From Pegethrix bostrychoides GSE-TBD4-15B (GTDB taxonomy: Bacteria > Cyanobacteriota > Cyanobacteriia > Elainellales > Elainellaceae): DNA of 64,000 nucleotides. The stretch lies in the NCBI GenBank assembly GCA_019359155.1, contig JAHHHV010000002.1:1-64000 (forward strand). Direction: 5' to 3'. The translations under genes and the position numbers were made by a program. The stretch's first letter is position 1, and each line of letters starts with the position of its first letter. The notes below the pieces were generated by a model. It was not told the origin of the DNA and did no database searches. It saw nothing but the letters and a program-made list of their open reading frames with translations. Below, piece by piece: positions 10,034-18,473 of this stretch.

Positions 10034-11449
10034 ATGTTTCAGAAAACGCGACGACGGTTAGCATTTTGGTATACAGGCGTTACGGCAACGCTGCTGCTGC
10101 TGTTTGCTATCGGTTTCTACTTCTACGTGCGCCAGACCTTGATTGAGCGCGTGGATGATACGCTGAGCCACGTCGTCGAAATTGTGCAGCGCTCTCTGGT
10201 GATTGAGCCAGAGAGCCAGCCAGAGAGCCAGCCAGGAAGCCACAGCTTTGAGCCGCCGCGCGCCTCGCCCATGCAGGTGAATCTAGAGGCCAGCTTTCCT
10301 GACTATGCTGCCGCAGTTGAAGATGATCACATTGACCTAGAGTGGTTTAGCCCAGCCGGAGAACTGCTCTGGTCTACCTTCTCTGCCCCTACCGATATTC
10401 CGCTGCATCCCAGCAGCGGCGAGACTGTCTATGGTCAGATCGCGCCCCGACTCGATACCGCTGACGATCCGCTCTATTCGCCCAGCTTTGCGCTGCGTCA
10501 GGTCACGCAGCGTGTCGAGAATGACCAGCAGCTCTTGGGCTATCTGCGAGTCAGCCATCCCTGGTTTGAGGTAACCAAACCCAGCCGTCAGCTGATCTGG
10601 GATTTGGGCTGCGGGCTGCTGCTGGTTGTGGGGGCGGTAGCGGCGATTGGCTGGCTGCTCTCAGGACTGGCCATTGCGCCAATTCGGGATGCCTACCAGC
10701 GGCTCAAGCAGTTCACAGCAGATGCTTCGCACGAGTTACGGAACCCGATTGCCGTGATTCAAACCAACGTGCAGGTGGCGCTGGCTGATCCTGATCCGTC
10801 CTTGCAGCAAGATCAGCTCCAGGTCATTGAACGCCTGACGCGCCGCCTGGGACGACTCGTAGACGACCTGCTGTTTTTGGCGCGTCAGGATATGCGTCAA
10901 GAGGCAGGCGCTGCAAAATCTCAGACAGTGAGCCTGGGCAAACTGCTGCAAGAGGTGGTTGAAGAGCAGCAGGCGCTAGCCACCGAACGCAATTTGAGCC
11001 TGACGCTGCAAGTTGAGTCGGATGCCGCCAGCCTGCACCTTAGCGGCGATGCTGACCAGCTGACTCGACTGTTTACAAATTTGATTGGCAACGCTGTGCA
11101 GTATACGCCCAGCGGTGGTCGGGTGGTGGTCGGCCTCCAGCGCCAGAAGCTCCAGGGCAGTCCGGGGCTGCAAGTCCAGGTGCAGGACAGCGGCATTGGT
11201 CTGTCAGAAGCAGCGCTGCGGCATATTTTCGATCGGTTTTATCGCGTCGATCCAGCTCGCAGTCCTGCAACGGGGACGGGGCTAGGGCTAGCGATTGCCA
11301 AGGCGATTGTCGAAAGTCATCAGGGTTTAATCGAAGCCACCAGCCAGCCAAGTCAGGGGAGCTGCTTTACGGTTTGGCTACCCTGCTCCAAAAGTGCTGC
11401 TGCAACACCTGCCAGCGCGAGCAGTGCCAGTAGTCTCGGTGTGCCGTAA
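10034..11449 (+). CDS. Sensor histidine kinase (orphan)
   Basis: The 471-residue protein has a membrane helix at about residues 13-30, a periplasmic sensor region to about 185, a second helix (~187-209), then the DHp domain with phospho-acceptor His233 in FTADASHELRNPIAV and a HATPase domain with N box LFTNLIGNAVQY, G1 DSGIGL and G2 GTGLGLAIAK. No response regulator is adjacent, so the partner is elsewhere. The sensor region holds an in-frame 12-bp duplication (10211-10234) giving ESQPESQP. The last ~27 codons overlap the 3' end of the convergent DUF2358 gene by 83 bp. Confidence 0.92.
   Translation: MFQKTRRRLAFWYTGVTATLLLLFAIGFYFYVRQTLIERVDDTLSHVVEIVQRSLVIEPESQPESQPGSHSFEPPRASPMQVNLEASFPDYAAAVEDDHIDLEWFSPAGELLWSTFSAPTDIPLHPSSGETVYGQIAPRLDTADDPLYSPSFALRQVTQRVENDQQLLGYLRVSHPWFEVTKPSRQLIWDLGCGLLLVVGAVAAIGWLLSGLAIAPIRDAYQRLKQFTADASHELRNPIAVIQTNVQVALADPDPSLQQDQLQVIERLTRRLGRLVDDLLFLARQDMRQEAGAAKSQTVSLGKLLQEVVEEQQALATERNLSLTLQVESDAASLHLSGDADQLTRLFTNLIGNAVQYTPSGGRVVVGLQRQKLQGSPGLQVQVQDSGIGLSEAALRHIFDRFYRVDPARSPATGTGLGLAIAKAIVESHQGLIEATSQPSQGSCFTVWLPCSKSAAATPASASSASSLGVP
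10211..10234. repeat. In-frame tandem duplication, 12 bp x2
   Basis: Two perfect copies of gagagccagcca lie inside the histidine kinase gene and encode a repeated ESQP in its periplasmic region. The reading frame is kept. Confidence 0.8.
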
Positions 11450-11810
11450 TCTGCCCTGCGGCATTCACCTCTAGCTCACTCCAGCCAGAGATTTGAATGC
11501 GCGGCTTCCAGGGCAACGGCGTGGTCCAGTGCAGCGTCCAATCGCTGCGGATTTGGCTGCCGCTGCGGCTAATCTGATGTAGATCGAGCTGCGGATCGCT
11601 AAACAGTCGCTCAATCATCTGGATCATTTGCCGATAGCGCTCGCGTCCCCGAAATTCGGTGACGGGATCTCTAAAGTAAACATTCTCTGCGTATAGCTCG
11701 TAAGTCTGATTCCTTGGAAAATTATGATAGTCCGCTGTTAAGATAGCCAAAATGTCACCTGAGGGGCTGACGGATTGGGGAACAGGTTGGGGAGAGGTTG
11801 ATTCGGCCAT
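11367..11810 (-). CDS. DUF2358 family protein
   Basis: This 147-residue protein has an SnoaL/NTF2-like look and matches DUF2358, found in cyanobacteria and plastids with no established function. Typical blocks are ILTADYHNFPRNQTYELYAENVYFRDP, where the family usually keeps a Phe-x-Asp-Pro, and the GRERYRQMIQMIERLF helix. The C-terminal DYWHCSRWQVLQQHFWSRVAKP is encoded inside the region overlapping the histidine kinase 3' end (11367-11449). Confidence 0.85.
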   Translation of the reverse strand: MAESTSPQPVPQSVSPSGDILAILTADYHNFPRNQTYELYAENVYFRDPVTEFRGRERYRQMIQMIERLFSDPQLDLHQISRSGSQIRSDWTLHWTTPLPWKPRIQISGWSELEVNAAGQITAHRDYWHCSRWQVLQQHFWSRVAKP

Positions 11811-11865
11811 ACGTGGTGTAAAGGCTATTAATTAATCTATCCATCGATTCAGCTGATCCATTTGG

Positions 11866-11891
11866 CAAGTGATTGAGCCAAGTGATTGAGC
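11866..11891. repeat. Tandem duplication, 13 bp x2
   Basis: Two perfect head-to-tail copies of caagtgattgagc lie between DUF2358 and the next rightward gene, in the probable DUF2358 promoter region. Confidence 0.8.
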
Positions 11892-12011
11892 CGAGATCTG
11901 TAGTTTAACGCTTGGCGAAATTGAAATATTTCGTTACATTCAGTTCATAAACGTGGTTTAACCAAGCCGCTCGATCTCGATTAATCCCTTTCCTAGCCTG
12001 ACTTTACTCAA

Positions 12012-12308
12012 ATGTTAACTAGCATGTTAAGTCCCTCTGAGCCGCAAGCCTCAAATTCTGAACCCACGCCGATCTTTTCGCAAAAGCTTGTAGACTGCTG
12101 CCATATTCGCCTGCCTGATACCCCTAAGCCCACCAGCGCTATCCACTATGAAGGGCGGTACTATGCCTTCGTTAAATTCTTCCCATCCGTCGAAACCGCT
12201 CGCCAGAAGGCAGCCTTAATGACTCGACGCGGCAATCTGGTGCTGCTGACTCGCATTCCCAAGGGGCTAGTGCTTTGGGTTCATGAAGCAGATGCTCAGC
12301 CTCTCTAG
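12012..12308 (+). CDS. Conserved small cyanobacterial protein of unknown function
   Basis: This 98-residue soluble protein has a compact core from about residue 25: CCHIRLPDTPKPTSAIHYEGRYY, FVKFFPSVETARQKAALMTRRG, then LLTRIPKGLVLWVHEADA. It looks like a real conserved protein by composition and codon use, but I cannot name a function. It starts at ATG 12012; an internal ATG at residue 5 is an alternative. It lies 24 bases ahead of the DUF3146-like gene, so the two are probably cotranscribed. Confidence 0.7.
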   Translation: MLTSMLSPSEPQASNSEPTPIFSQKLVDCCHIRLPDTPKPTSAIHYEGRYYAFVKFFPSVETARQKAALMTRRGNLVLLTRIPKGLVLWVHEADAQPL

Positions 12309-12332
12309 ACCTGTAGTACCTAACTTGGTGTA

Positions 12333-12620
12333 ATGCCTGACCCTGAAGTAGAAGAAGTGAGTAGAAGAAGACTGCCCCAAACCACGGCCTACGTCCGAAT
12401 CACGCATCAATCTTGGCTACAAGGTCGGATTGAGGGAGAGGTGCAGGCCAGCGCCTATGAATGGCAGTTTGAATGGCGGTTTAAGCAGGGAGAGCTTTCG
12501 GTGCAGCCTTCGCTGGGTCGGGCGCTGATTAAAGAGCCGCTGACTCGCTTTCTAGAGCAGTGCGACTATCAGCTAGAGCCGGGGGGTGACTATTCATTTA
12601 CCATCCGAGCTGAGCTTTGA
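12333..12620 (+). CDS. DUF3146-like small cyanobacterial protein
   Basis: This 95-residue protein resembles the cyanobacterial family DUF3146, with the blocks AYVRITHQSWLQGRIEGEV, YEWQFEWRFKQGELSVQPSLGRALIKEPL and YQLEPGGDYSFTIRAEL. Function is unknown. The family name is recalled, not searched. The first codons contain a repeated agtagaagaag, so the true start may be a little downstream. Confidence 0.7.
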   Translation: MPDPEVEEVSRRRLPQTTAYVRITHQSWLQGRIEGEVQASAYEWQFEWRFKQGELSVQPSLGRALIKEPLTRFLEQCDYQLEPGGDYSFTIRAEL

Positions 12621-12863
12621 GGTAGACCGCTTGGGTAAACTGCTGAGACAAACTGCTTGCAGGCTTGACCAATTCCAAAACTGGCCAGTCGGGCGAAGTG
12701 AATTCAGCCTTGATTTGGTAGGCTAATCGCCCTCGAAGTCATGAGTTAAACATGCGTTAAGTCAACCGTTAAATCAACGTCAATTTGAGGCTTTGTCCCT
12801 ATCGGCCTGTGTTAAATTGAGCGTACTTGCCTAGCAGTCTATACTCCTCGGTTCAATTCAGAT

Positions 12864-14180
12864 ATGGCGATTTCAAAACGCGGACTTGTTTTAGGTGCTA
12901 CGGCTGCTGCCGTCACCGCAGCCACTGTCACAGGTGCAGGGCTACATCTCTCACAAGGACAAGCTTTCTTTCAAGAAAGTCCTAAAGAGCTGATCGACGA
13001 AGTTTGGCAGCTCATCGACCGCAACTATGTGGACGGCACCTTTAACCAGACGGATTGGCAGGCGGTGCGTCAAGAATATCTAGGCCGCCCCTACAGCAGC
13101 AAAGAGCAAGCCTACGAGGCGATCCGTGAGATGCTGGGCAAGCTAGACGATCCCTACACGCGGTTCATGGATCCACGAGAGTTCAAGAACATGCAGATCG
13201 ACACGTCTGGTGAGCTGAACGGTGTCGGGATTCAGCTATCTCAAGATCCTGATACCAAAGAGCTGCTGGTTGTCTCGCCGATTGAAGATTCGCCCGCATT
13301 CCAGGCTGGCATTATGGCGCGTGATGTGATCGTCAAGATTGATGGCCAAGACACGCAGGGCATGGATACCAACGACGCAGTCAACTTGATTCGTGGTCCA
13401 GCCGGAACGACCGTCAAGCTAACGATTCGGCGCAACAATCAAGAAACCGACTATGACCTCCAGCGTGCCCGGATTGAACTACATCCAGTCAAATACAGCT
13501 TGCAGCAGGGTAGCCAAAACGAAAAGGTCGGCTATATCCGCCTGACGCAGTTTAGTGCCAATGCCGCTGACGAAATGCGCACCGCGATCGAGGAGCTAGA
13601 GTCTCAAAACGTCGATGGCTACGTGCTAGATCTGCGAATTAATCCGGGCGGGCTGCTCTATGCCAGCGTTGACATTGCCCGGATGTGGATTGAAGAAGGC
13701 GTGATTGTCTCAACAGTGAACCGTCAGGGAATCTCGGAGCAGGAAACCGCGAACGGCACAGCCATTACCAATAAGCCGCTGGTGGTGCTCGTCGATGGCG
13801 GGTCGGCCAGCGCTAGCGAGATCCTGTCGGGTGCGCTGCAAGACGATAAGCGGGCTATCTTGATTGGCAGCAAAACCTTTGGCAAAGGGCTGGTGCAGTC
13901 GGTGCGGGGGCTGGGCGACGGATCAGGGATGGCCGTCACTATCGCCAAATACCTGACTCCCAGCGGTCGAGATATTAACCATGCTGGCATTGAGCCAGAT
14001 ATCAAGGTAGACCTGACGGACGAGCAGCGCCAGCAGCTATTTGGAATCGACAACAAGATTGGCACCGCAGGTGACCTGCAATATAGCAAGGCGCTGGAGA
14101 GCTTGAGTCAGCAAATTGCTGGGGCTTCTGGTAGCCCACAGGCCGGCGTGAAGACTCTTGATCAAAAGCTCAAGCCATAG
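12864..14180 (+). CDS. ctpC: Carboxyl-terminal processing protease (S41), CtpC type
   Basis: This 438-residue tail-specific protease has an N-terminal signal or membrane anchor (residues ~6-27, MAISKRGLVLGATAAAV), a PDZ domain (~105-190, with GVGIQLSQD and VVSPIEDSPAFQAGI) and an S41 catalytic domain. The Ser/Lys dyad is Ser316 in GGSASASEI and Lys341 in KTFGKGLVQ. Such enzymes act in the periplasm or thylakoid lumen. CtpA matures D1; the start sequence here fits the CtpC group better, which is not the D1-processing enzyme. The subgroup call rests on recalled similarity. Confidence 0.85.
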   Translation: MAISKRGLVLGATAAAVTAATVTGAGLHLSQGQAFFQESPKELIDEVWQLIDRNYVDGTFNQTDWQAVRQEYLGRPYSSKEQAYEAIREMLGKLDDPYTRFMDPREFKNMQIDTSGELNGVGIQLSQDPDTKELLVVSPIEDSPAFQAGIMARDVIVKIDGQDTQGMDTNDAVNLIRGPAGTTVKLTIRRNNQETDYDLQRARIELHPVKYSLQQGSQNEKVGYIRLTQFSANAADEMRTAIEELESQNVDGYVLDLRINPGGLLYASVDIARMWIEEGVIVSTVNRQGISEQETANGTAITNKPLVVLVDGGSASASEILSGALQDDKRAILIGSKTFGKGLVQSVRGLGDGSGMAVTIAKYLTPSGRDINHAGIEPDIKVDLTDEQRQQLFGIDNKIGTAGDLQYSKALESLSQQIAGASGSPQAGVKTLDQKLKP

Positions 14181-14208
14181 CCCGGTTGACACTGCTTTTT
14201 TTGTGCTA

Positions 14209-14412
14209 TTAGCTGGGCGAACATTTGCCTGCCCGGATTAGCCCCACGCGCCGCGCGGTGGCTTCATCTTGCGTCGCAAACGGCCCCCACTGCTCAACAG
14301 GAGCCTTGTCTTCCGACTCCTCACCCGGAGCGCTACCTTCTGCCAGCTCAATCTGGCTAATCTCGCAGTGGCCATCGCTGTGCTTCAAAATGTACCAGGG
14401 TGTTTCGTTCAT
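14209..14412 (-). CDS. Small conserved cyanobacterial protein
   Basis: This 67-residue protein (MNETPWYILKHSDGHCEI at the start, EQWGPFATQDEATARRVGLIRAGKC near the end) belongs to a small cyanobacterial family that databases often mislabel as transposase-related. Nothing in it suggests a transposase. The ATG at 14412 is preceded on the minus strand by a purine-rich site (aggagaacc). It is convergent with ctpC. Function unknown. Confidence 0.72.
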   Translation of the reverse strand: MNETPWYILKHSDGHCEISQIELAEGSAPGEESEDKAPVEQWGPFATQDEATARRVGLIRAGKCSPS

Positions 14413-14554
14413 AGCTAGGTTCTCCTAATGTCAGATGATTCGATTGAACCAGTAGCTAGGAGTATAGGAACTTTAACGCTACGATTGGCCTATCTTCAGG
14501 CTTAATCCTGCAATATTTTGGAATATCAGCTCATTTACATAAATCTTTAGCTCT

Positions 14555-15142
14555 ATGTCAACGCAACCTGAGACTCAGCCGGCGGTACGCCCATCTGAGG
14601 GCTGGTGGGTCAAGCTGAGGCAATCTCAGCGAGAAAATCTGCAAATCTTGCTGATCGCGCTGGCTTTGGCTATTCTGATTCGCCTGTTTATCGCCGAGCC
14701 GCGCTACATTCCCTCTGACTCAATGGAGCCAACCTTACTCGTTGGCGATCGGCTAGTTGTCGAAAAGCTAAGCTATCGCCTACATCCGCCTCAAACGGGC
14801 GATATTGTGGTGTTTCAGCCGCCGATACAGTTTCAGGAGCAGTTTGGATTTCTGCCAGACAAGGCGTTTATCAAGCGCGTGATTGGGACAGCGGGCGATC
14901 GGGTGCAGGTGCAGGAGGGTGTGGTTTATCTCAACGATCAGCCTCTGTCAGAAGCCTATATTGCAGAGCCGCCTGCCTATGAGATGCCGATGGTGCAAGT
15001 CCCAGCAGACAGCCTGTTTGTGATGGGCGACAACCGCAACAACAGCAATGATTCGCATGTCTGGGGCTTTCTGCCGCGTCAAAACCTGATTGGTCGCGCC
15101 GTGCTGCGCTTCTTTCCGTTCAATCGGGTAGGTGGCCTTTAG
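14555..15142 (+). CDS. lepB: Signal peptidase I
   Basis: The 195-residue type I signal peptidase removes signal peptides on the outer face of the cytoplasmic and thylakoid membranes. One N-terminal membrane helix (residues ~29-46) is followed by the nucleophile Ser56 in IPSDSMEPTL and the general base Lys107 in FIKRVIG. The box GDNRNNSNDSHVWG, the usual C-terminal family motif, is intact. Its last 4 bp overlap the 3' end of the convergent HhH gene. Confidence 0.95.
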   Translation: MSTQPETQPAVRPSEGWWVKLRQSQRENLQILLIALALAILIRLFIAEPRYIPSDSMEPTLLVGDRLVVEKLSYRLHPPQTGDIVVFQPPIQFQEQFGFLPDKAFIKRVIGTAGDRVQVQEGVVYLNDQPLSEAYIAEPPAYEMPMVQVPADSLFVMGDNRNNSNDSHVWGFLPRQNLIGRAVLRFFPFNRVGGL

Positions 15143-15684
15143 ATCCAATCTTGAGGCGGTTGCAGCGAACGCTCAGGTACGCTCAGATGATGCATTAAAC
15201 GAGCCGTCGTCTCGGCAGACCAGCATAGCCGTTGCTGAAGGTCAGGTAGGCTGCGGTAGCGCCCTTGCTGCCGCTCCTGCACAATTGCGGTGGCCTGCTC
15301 GATTTCAAGACCTGGAATCTGCATGAGAGCTGCCAGCGAGGCGTGATTAGGGTCAATTCGGGGCGAGGCTTCGTAGCAGCAGAATTGTAGAATTGGGGCT
15401 AAAGGCCGAACTCGCGCCAGGGACAGGTTTAGCGCTGCCGCCAGATCTTCAAGCGCATAGAATTCAACGCCTGACTGGCTCAGCTCAACGAGCCGCCGCG
15501 CCTGATGAATCGACAGACCGGGCAGCCGCAGCCAGTCATCTAGGCTCGCCTGATTCACGTCGAGTCGCACTCCCATCGCTGCTGCTGCCTGTAGCTCTGG
15601 AATAGAAGCAAAGCGATAGTAAGGATCGCGAAGTTTTGCCTGCCGCTGCGGAATTAGCCTCTCGAACCAGCTTAGTTTGCTCAT
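15139..15684 (-). CDS. Helix-hairpin-helix (ComEA-like) protein
   Basis: This 181-residue protein has tandem helix-hairpin-helix motifs: LDVNQASLDDWLRLPGLS with HQARRLVEL, and IDPNHASLAALMQIPGLE with QATAIVQER. These are the ComEA/T2SK-type repeats that bind DNA backbone in competence proteins. No signal peptide or membrane anchor is seen, so a cytoplasmic DNA-binding or structural role is as likely as DNA uptake. It lies 10 bases downstream of the TM2 gene. Confidence 0.82.
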   Translation of the reverse strand: MSKLSWFERLIPQRQAKLRDPYYRFASIPELQAAAAMGVRLDVNQASLDDWLRLPGLSIHQARRLVELSQSGVEFYALEDLAAALNLSLARVRPLAPILQFCCYEASPRIDPNHASLAALMQIPGLEIEQATAIVQERQQGRYRSLPDLQQRLCWSAETTARLMHHLSVPERSLQPPQDWI

Positions 15685-15694
15685 GCTGCACCCG

Positions 15695-16054
15695 TCACAT
15701 CTGATTTACCAAATGCCGCCGCTTCTGCTCAAACTCATACTCAGAAATTAAGCCTTCTTGGCGCAATGCCTCCAGCTGTCGCAGTGCCTCAGCTAGCTCT
15801 CCAACCTGACTGGCTCTGGCCACAGAAAAGCCCCACCGCTGGCTAAATTCCTCGTGATCATGGAACAAATACCACAGTCCTTCTAGGGCGCTCGCCACCC
15901 TAGAAATCGGCGTTCCGCTCAGCAGCAGATAGACGAATCCCCAGCGATATTGCCCCAGATAAAATTTGTGCAGTCCCGGCAGCAAAATCCCGGAAAATGC
16001 CAGCGCAGCAGCAATTTTGCGGTTCTTGTTGTGTTGAAACATGTAGTTAGACAT
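15695..16054 (-). CDS. TM2-domain and SHOCT-like small membrane protein
   Basis: The 119-residue protein has a TM2-type N-terminal part (KIAAALAFSGILLPGLHKFYLGQYRWGFVYLL, with the Gly-x-His-x-Phe-Tyr-x-Gly pattern) and a C-terminal SHOCT-like helix pair (ALRQLEALRQEGLISEYEFEQKRRHLV). Two membrane segments are likely. Family function is unknown. A second ATG at residue 5 is also possible as start. Confidence 0.8.
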   Translation of the reverse strand: MSNYMFQHNKNRKIAAALAFSGILLPGLHKFYLGQYRWGFVYLLLSGTPISRVASALEGLWYLFHDHEEFSQRWGFSVARASQVGELAEALRQLEALRQEGLISEYEFEQKRRHLVNQM

Positions 16055-16576
16055 GCAGAGGCAAACCTACAAATACGGCGCAAAGATATGGCGCAAAAAC
16101 GCGGCGCAAAGACCGAGACCAAACTAAGTACTCAACATATTCTACTGAGATTCAAAGCCGAAATCCCAAGCCTGTCTAATCTAGGAATATTGGCGGCAAC
16201 TTTTGAATGCTCAAACTTGTTACAAAAACTTGTCACAAAGGGCTATGTCACATTGCCCTAGTTTGAGCTAGGGTATAGATAAATCAAGGTAAACTCGCCG
16301 CAAAACTAGCTGTAAAGCCAATCTCGAAGCTGGCTACTGCTGAAGCTCTACCGCCAGACGACTGCTTTCAGTACCAGCTATAGTATAAAACGCTGCCTCC
16401 TAGAAATACTCTTCGGCGATATCCGCAGCCGCGAAGCGAGATAGCCCGCATTGCCTGCCGCTCTCTTTGCCGCTTCACTAGAAGCAAGGGAGAAGTTAGG
16501 GATGTGATGAGGGGAGACACCCCTTCTCTGCCCAGATTTCTGTATACTATACCCAAACTTCATAAGCCGCCCGCTG
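16055..16576. other. Intergenic region with repeat-like element
   Basis: This 522-base gap between divergent genes (TM2 protein and J-domain protein) holds three spaced ggcgcaaa copies (16077-16110) and a candidate mobile fragment at 16379-16551. Short ORFs on the minus strand inside it have a Ser/Arg/Leu-rich composition like that of repeated noncoding DNA and are not accepted as genes. Confidence 0.5.
16379..16551. mobile_element. Candidate non-autonomous element (MITE-like)
   Basis: A ~173-base block is bounded by 9-bp inverted ends, tatagtata (16379-16387) and tatactata (16543-16551). It holds an internal GC-rich stretch and a short stem aggggagacacccct. The size and TA-rich ends fit a small non-autonomous element, perhaps IS630-like. 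No second copy is in the window, and the right end could equally be the -10 region of the downstream gene. Confidence 0.3.
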
Positions 16577-17464
16577 ATGACACAGCTCCTTTTTTCACCA
16601 GAATGGCTCAATCTGCTGACTGATCCCTATGCTGTGCTGGGTATCTCTGTGGCGGCAGATGAACGCCGAGTTTTAAAGCGCTATCGCAGCGTCGCTAAGC
16701 TGCTGCATCCCGACAGTTTGATACAGGTCGATCCGGCCACGATGGCGCTTGCCAGCCAGCTTTTGGCGCGGCTCGTCAACCCAGCCTATCAGCGGCTCAA
16801 GCAGGAAAAGGAGCGTGCCGAGACGGTGGCGATGCTGCGGATCCGCGTCCGGCGGATGAGCCGAGAAGAAACCGGACAGCCTCAGAGCGCGGTTGCCCGC
16901 AGGCTGCTGAATCTGCCGCTGCACAAAGCCGATATCTATTATGAGCAGTCGGTTACAGAGCTGGCTGAACAGCAATACCAGCAGTTTGAACAGTTTGAAT
17001 CAATTACCGCGCAGCTGAGCGAGCTGCATCTAGCCTATTTACGGCTGAAGATGGGCGAGCCAGTTATCCGCGAAAAGCGCACCGGAATTGTGGCTGCACC
17101 CCAGGCCAAGCCGATTCAGTTTGCGCCTGGTCACGATGGCCAAGTGTCAGTCAACTATGCCCAGCGCCACTACTATCGCGCCCAGGAATATGCTAAGAAG
17201 GCTACTTGGCTGCGGGTAGTGGCCGAGCTGCGGGATGCAATCGTCTTAGAGCCAGATCGGGCTGAGTACCACTCGCTGCTGGCGCAGGCTTATTTGATGC
17301 AGAACCTGACGGGCATGGCCAAAGTGCATTTCCGGCAGGCGCTGAAGTTTAACCCGCGTGACCCGCTAGCCATACAGTATGCCGAGCGACTGCACCTCCT
17401 CGAACCCGAAAAGGTGGCAGCCAAGGCGGGCGGTCTGTTCAGCCTATTTGGTAAAAAGCGCTAG
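16577..17464 (+). CDS. J-domain protein with C-terminal TPR region
   Basis: This 295-residue protein starts with a J domain (residues ~16-75; TDPYAVLGISVAADERRVLKRYRSVAKLLHPDS), keeping the His-Pro-Asp that stimulates DnaK ATPase. The C-terminal third carries TPR-like helices (ATWLRVVAELRDAIVLEPDRAEYHSLLAQAY and MAKVHFRQALKFNPRDP). It is probably a specialised co-chaperone of DnaK with its own client. Its stop is immediately followed by the pyrB ATG, so the two are transcribed together. Confidence 0.88.
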   Translation: MTQLLFSPEWLNLLTDPYAVLGISVAADERRVLKRYRSVAKLLHPDSLIQVDPATMALASQLLARLVNPAYQRLKQEKERAETVAMLRIRVRRMSREETGQPQSAVARRLLNLPLHKADIYYEQSVTELAEQQYQQFEQFESITAQLSELHLAYLRLKMGEPVIREKRTGIVAAPQAKPIQFAPGHDGQVSVNYAQRHYYRAQEYAKKATWLRVVAELRDAIVLEPDRAEYHSLLAQAYLMQNLTGMAKVHFRQALKFNPRDPLAIQYAERLHLLEPEKVAAKAGGLFSLFGKKR

Positions 17465-18463
17465 ATGGCTTTGAGTTGGGCGCGCCGCCATATTCTTTCG
17501 CTGGCTGACTTCCAGCCCGCTGAGTATGACGCGGTGCTGCAAACGGCGGCTAGCTTCCAGGAAGTGTTGTCTCGCCGCACCAAAAAAGTGCCGGCGCTAC
17601 AAGGCCAGGTGGTGGCAAATCTGTTTTTTGAGCCTTCGACCCGCACTCGCAGCAGCTTTGAGCTAGCCGCCAAGCGCCTCTCCGCCGATACGCTTAATTT
17701 TGCGCCCAGCACCTCCTCGCTCACTAAAGGCGAGACGATTTTGGATACGGCCAAGACCTACCTGGCGATGGGCACGGACATTATGGTGATTCGACATCGG
17801 GAAGCGGGCGTGCCGCTGGCGATTGCTCAGGAAATGGACAGACTAGAGTCGCGGGTGGGCGTGTTCAATGCTGGAGACGGGCAGCATGAGCATCCGTCGC
17901 AGGCACTGCTGGATCTGTTCACAATCTGTCTGCTGCTTGATCCTGAGAAGCCGCGCTTGTCTTTGCTGCAAGGCAAGAAAATTGCGATTGTCGGAGATGT
18001 GCTGCATTCGCGAGTGGCGCGTTCCAACATTTGGAGCCTGACGGCCAGCGGTGCGGAGGTGCATCTGGCCGCGCCGCCGACGTTGTTGCCCAAGCCGTTT
18101 GCTGAGTTTGTCACCGCCGATGCTCAAAATCTGGATCGCCAGCTGTTTTTGCATTGGTCGCTGAACCCGGCTTTAGAAGCTGCCGATTTTGTGATGACAC
18201 TGCGCCTGCAAAAAGAGCGAATGATGCAGCATTTATTGCCCAGCCTGCGCGAATATCACCAGCAGTTTGGCATTACGCATCAGCGATTAAAGCGCTGTCG
18301 TCCTGAGGTAAAGGTGCTGCATCCGGGCCCGGTAAATCGCGGCGTTGAAATTAGCTCCGAACTGATGGACGATCCGCAGTTCAGCTTGATTTCGCAGCAG
18401 GTGACGAGCGGTGTGGCGGTGCGGATGGCGCTGCTCTATCTGATGGGCAGCGGCAAAGTCTAA
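17465..18463 (+). CDS. pyrB: Aspartate carbamoyltransferase catalytic subunit
   Basis: PyrB joins carbamoyl phosphate and aspartate, the first committed step of pyrimidine synthesis. The 332-residue product has the carbamoyl phosphate motif [13 protein letters not shown], the loop [33 protein letters not shown] and [11 protein letters not shown], all intact. It starts at an ATG directly after the stop of the J-domain gene. No regulatory subunit gene is present, as is usual in cyanobacteria. Confidence 0.97.
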   Translation: MALSWARRHILSLADFQPAEYDAVLQTAASFQEVLSRRTKKVPALQGQVVANLFFEPSTRTRSSFELAAKRLSADTLNFAPSTSSLTKGETILDTAKTYLAMGTDIMVIRHREAGVPLAIAQEMDRLESRVGVFNAGDGQHEHPSQALLDLFTICLLLDPEKPRLSLLQGKKIAIVGDVLHSRVARSNIWSLTASGAEVHLAAPPTLLPKPFAEFVTADAQNLDRQLFLHWSLNPALEAADFVMTLRLQKERMMQHLLPSLREYHQQFGITHQRLKRCRPEVKVLHPGPVNRGVEISSELMDDPQFSLISQQVTSGVAVRMALLYLMGSGKV

Positions 18464-18473
18464 GCCTGACGGC

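Noticed and set aside
16368-16611. Short leftward ORFs inside the repeat-like region
   Set aside because: Composition is Ser/Arg/Leu-rich and two frames are open at once, as in noncoding repeats; no family is recognised.
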